A stretch of DNA of 64,000 nt, taken from the NCBI RefSeq assembly GCF_023657595.1, contig NZ_CP098323.1, positions 830,001 to 894,000 on the forward strand, given 5' to 3'. Below are positions 62,790-64,000 of this stretch, piece after piece. The notes below the pieces were generated by a model. The model saw only the letters and a program-made list of their open reading frames with translations, was not told where the DNA came from and did no database searches. The position numbers and the translations under genes were made by a program. This DNA is from Cytobacillus firmus (GTDB lineage: Bacteria; Bacillota; Bacilli; Bacillales; Cytobacillaceae). Every line of letters starts with the position of its first letter. Positions within the stretch are counted from its first letter, which is position 1.

Positions 62790-63015
62790 AAGTAATGACA
62801 GAAATCAGTAGCTGTTTTCTCCCTGTTTTAGAGAGCTGATGCCCGGTGAAAATCAGCACATAGATAGCAGTGAATTACCTTCTTGAACTTTCTCTGTGAA
62901 CAGAAGTAGCAGGGAACGGCTCGGACCGTTAATCCGCTGAGTGGAAGAGCAATCTTCAATAAGGGTGGTACCGCGTTAACCACGTCCCTTTCTTTAGGGG
63001 CGTGGTTTTTTGTAT
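62790..63015 (+). promoter_or_regulatory. T-box riboswitch (tRNA-Tyr) with terminator
   Basis: The T-box sequence AAGGGTGGTACCGCG (62961-62975) is complete. A stem I region precedes it, with TAC (62876-62878) in GTGAATTACCTT as the probable tyrosine specifier codon. The terminator stem AACCACGTCCC / GGGGCGTGGTT is followed by TTTTTTG (about 62978-63012). Uncharged tRNA-Tyr is expected to favour the antiterminator and allow tyrZ expression. Confidence 0.93.
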
Positions 63016-63040
63016 TCCATAAACAGAAAGGATGGAAATC

Positions 63041-64000
63041 ATGGATAATTTTTTCGAAAAATTAACAGCCCAACAAAAGCTTGAAACAGAGAGGCAGCTT
63101 GAGATTTACTGCAATGGTGCCCAGGAGATTCTGCCAAAAGCCGAATTGAAGAATAAAATAGCCAAATCCATTTTTCAAAATCAGCCTTTAAAAATTAAGC
63201 TGGGTCTTGATCCCTCTGCTCCGGATGTCCATATCGGCCATACGGTCGTGCTGAATAAATTAAAGCAGTTCCAGGACAACGGCCACGTCATTCAGCTGAT
63301 CATTGGCGATTTTACAGGGAAAATTGGAGACCCGACAGGGAAATCTGCAGCCCGAAATCAGCTCACAGATGAAGAAGTGAAGCATAATGCCAAAACCTAC
63401 TTCGAGCAATTCAGCAAAGTGCTGGACATGGATAAAGTCGACCTTCACTACAACTCAGCATGGCTTTCTGACCTCCAGCTTGAAGACGTTATCCGCCTGT
63501 CTGCAAGCATAACGGTTGCCCGCCTGCTCGAACGAAATGACTTTTCAGAGCGCCTGGCCACAGGTAAGCCGATCTCGCTTCATGAGTTTTTCTACCCGCT
63601 GATGCAGGGCCACGACTCGGTTGTTCTCGAAAGTGATATCGAGCTTGGCGGAAATGACCAGCATTTCAATGTCCTGATGGGACGCCATCTGCAGGAGCAT
63701 TTTCAAAAAGAAAAGCAGGTTGTCATCCTGATGCCGCTCCTTGAGGGCCTGGATGGCAAAGAGAAAATGTCCAAATCGAAAAACAATTACATCGGTGTCG
63801 ATGAGGATCCTAATAATATGTATGGCAAAACGATGTCCATTCCGGATGAGCTGATTGTAAAATACTTCAATCTCGCAACAGATTTGCCGGTGACCGAAAA
63901 ACAGCAAATCGCGGAAGAACTGGAAAACGGAACTCTTCATCCGCGTGACGCCAAAATGCTCTTGGGAAGAACAATTGTCCGCATGTACCATGGTGCAGCT
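63041..64000 (+). CDS. tyrZ: Tyrosyl-tRNA synthetase, TyrZ type (3' end outside window)
   Basis: The reading frame is open to the window end (320 codons seen). Class I signatures [14 protein letters not shown] (HIGH) and [13 protein letters not shown] (KMSKS) are present, with [12 protein letters not shown] as the tyrosine/ATP pocket. The pattern [13 protein letters not shown] and [14 protein letters not shown] is that of TyrZ (TyrRS2) and not the Bacillus TyrS type. The start is the ATG at 63041 with AAAGGA upstream. A T-box with a Tyr codon precedes it. Confidence 0.95.
   Translation, partial: MDNFFEKLTAQQKLETERQLEIYCNGAQEILPKAELKNKIAKSIFQNQPLKIKLGLDPSAPDVHIGHTVVLNKLKQFQDNGHVIQLIIGDFTGKIGDPTGKSAARNQLTDEEVKHNAKTYFEQFSKVLDMDKVDLHYNSAWLSDLQLEDVIRLSASITVARLLERNDFSERLATGKPISLHEFFYPLMQGHDSVVLESDIELGGNDQHFNVLMGRHLQEHFQKEKQVVILMPLLEGLDGKEKMSKSKNNYIGVDEDPNNMYGKTMSIPDELIVKYFNLATDLPVTEKQQIAEELENGTLHPRDAKMLLGRTIVRMYHGAA

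Overview
The window looks like a chromosomal segment of a low-to-moderate-GC, spore-forming member of the Bacillaceae. The evidence is strong AGGAGG-type ribosome binding sites, many GTG and TTG starts, CcpA cre sites, a sigma-B promoter on a KatE-type catalase, an ECF sigma factor with its anti-sigma gene, two KinB-like kinases, an RsbR paralogue, a Tyr T-box leader and 49-bp GTGACAGGCACC palindromes. A Cytobacillus/Bacillus firmus-like organism is my guess from gene style only. I saw no rRNA, tRNA, CRISPR array, complete insertion sequence or prophage.

Layout. 1-6.5 kb: a CdaR/PucR-type regulator (cut by the window edge), an aldehyde dehydrogenase, a beta-hydroxyacid dehydrogenase, a two-gene DUF3100-type membrane system, an M20 amidohydrolase and a GNAT acetyltransferase. 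6.5-14.7 kb: a 52-bp tandem repeat, then a promoter/operator driving a TAXI-TRAP transporter, a FadR-type GntR regulator, GlcD, GlcF and LhgO. This looks like a 2-hydroxyacid (possibly 2-hydroxyglutarate) uptake and oxidation operon. 14.7-19.9 kb: a CBO0543-like membrane protein, a highly structured non-coding element, a CBS-ACT protein, a LytTR regulator beside an acetyl-CoA hydrolase/CoA-transferase, and an RlmI-like methyltransferase. 19.9-24.7 kb: the C4-dicarboxylate system dctB-dctS-dctR-dctP, with a cre site on the dctP promoter.

25-37.5 kb: an MFS permease behind a palindrome, an RsbR-family protein, a large uncharacterised membrane protein, small hypotheticals, an MBL hydrolase, DinB, signal peptidase I, a histidine phosphatase, an ECF sigma/DUF4030 pair with its own ECF-type promoter, a KinB-like kinase, and an ArsR-like regulator with an MFS exporter. 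37.5-44 kb: the katE catalase, a 20-21-bp periodic array, an AraC/GyrI-like regulator, a BCCT transporter, DinB and GNAT. 44-47.5 kb: a two-subunit CuA heme-copper oxidoreductase whose catalytic subunit lacks the usual active-site tyrosine (a nitric oxide reductase candidate), then a frameshifted MFS gene. 47.5-55 kb: a Ca/Na antiporter, small membrane proteins, a DEDDh exonuclease, a second KinB-like kinase, ywbE, an InhA-like M6 protease and a PanE-like reductase. 55-59.5 kb: cstA with a coupled 50-aa gene and a LytS/LytT pair. 59.6-64 kb: GNAT, Nudix, nucleotidyltransferase, a membrane-anchored protein, methionine aminopeptidase, and a T-box-controlled TyrZ-type tRNA synthetase that runs off the window.

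Most of the segment is about organic-acid uptake and oxidation (2-hydroxyacids, C4-dicarboxylates, pyruvate/CstA, acetate/CoA transfer) plus stress and sporulation signalling. The points most worth following up are the heme-copper enzyme, the structured element at 15.2-15.4 kb, the two helically phased repeat arrays and the candidate 2-hydroxyglutarate operon.
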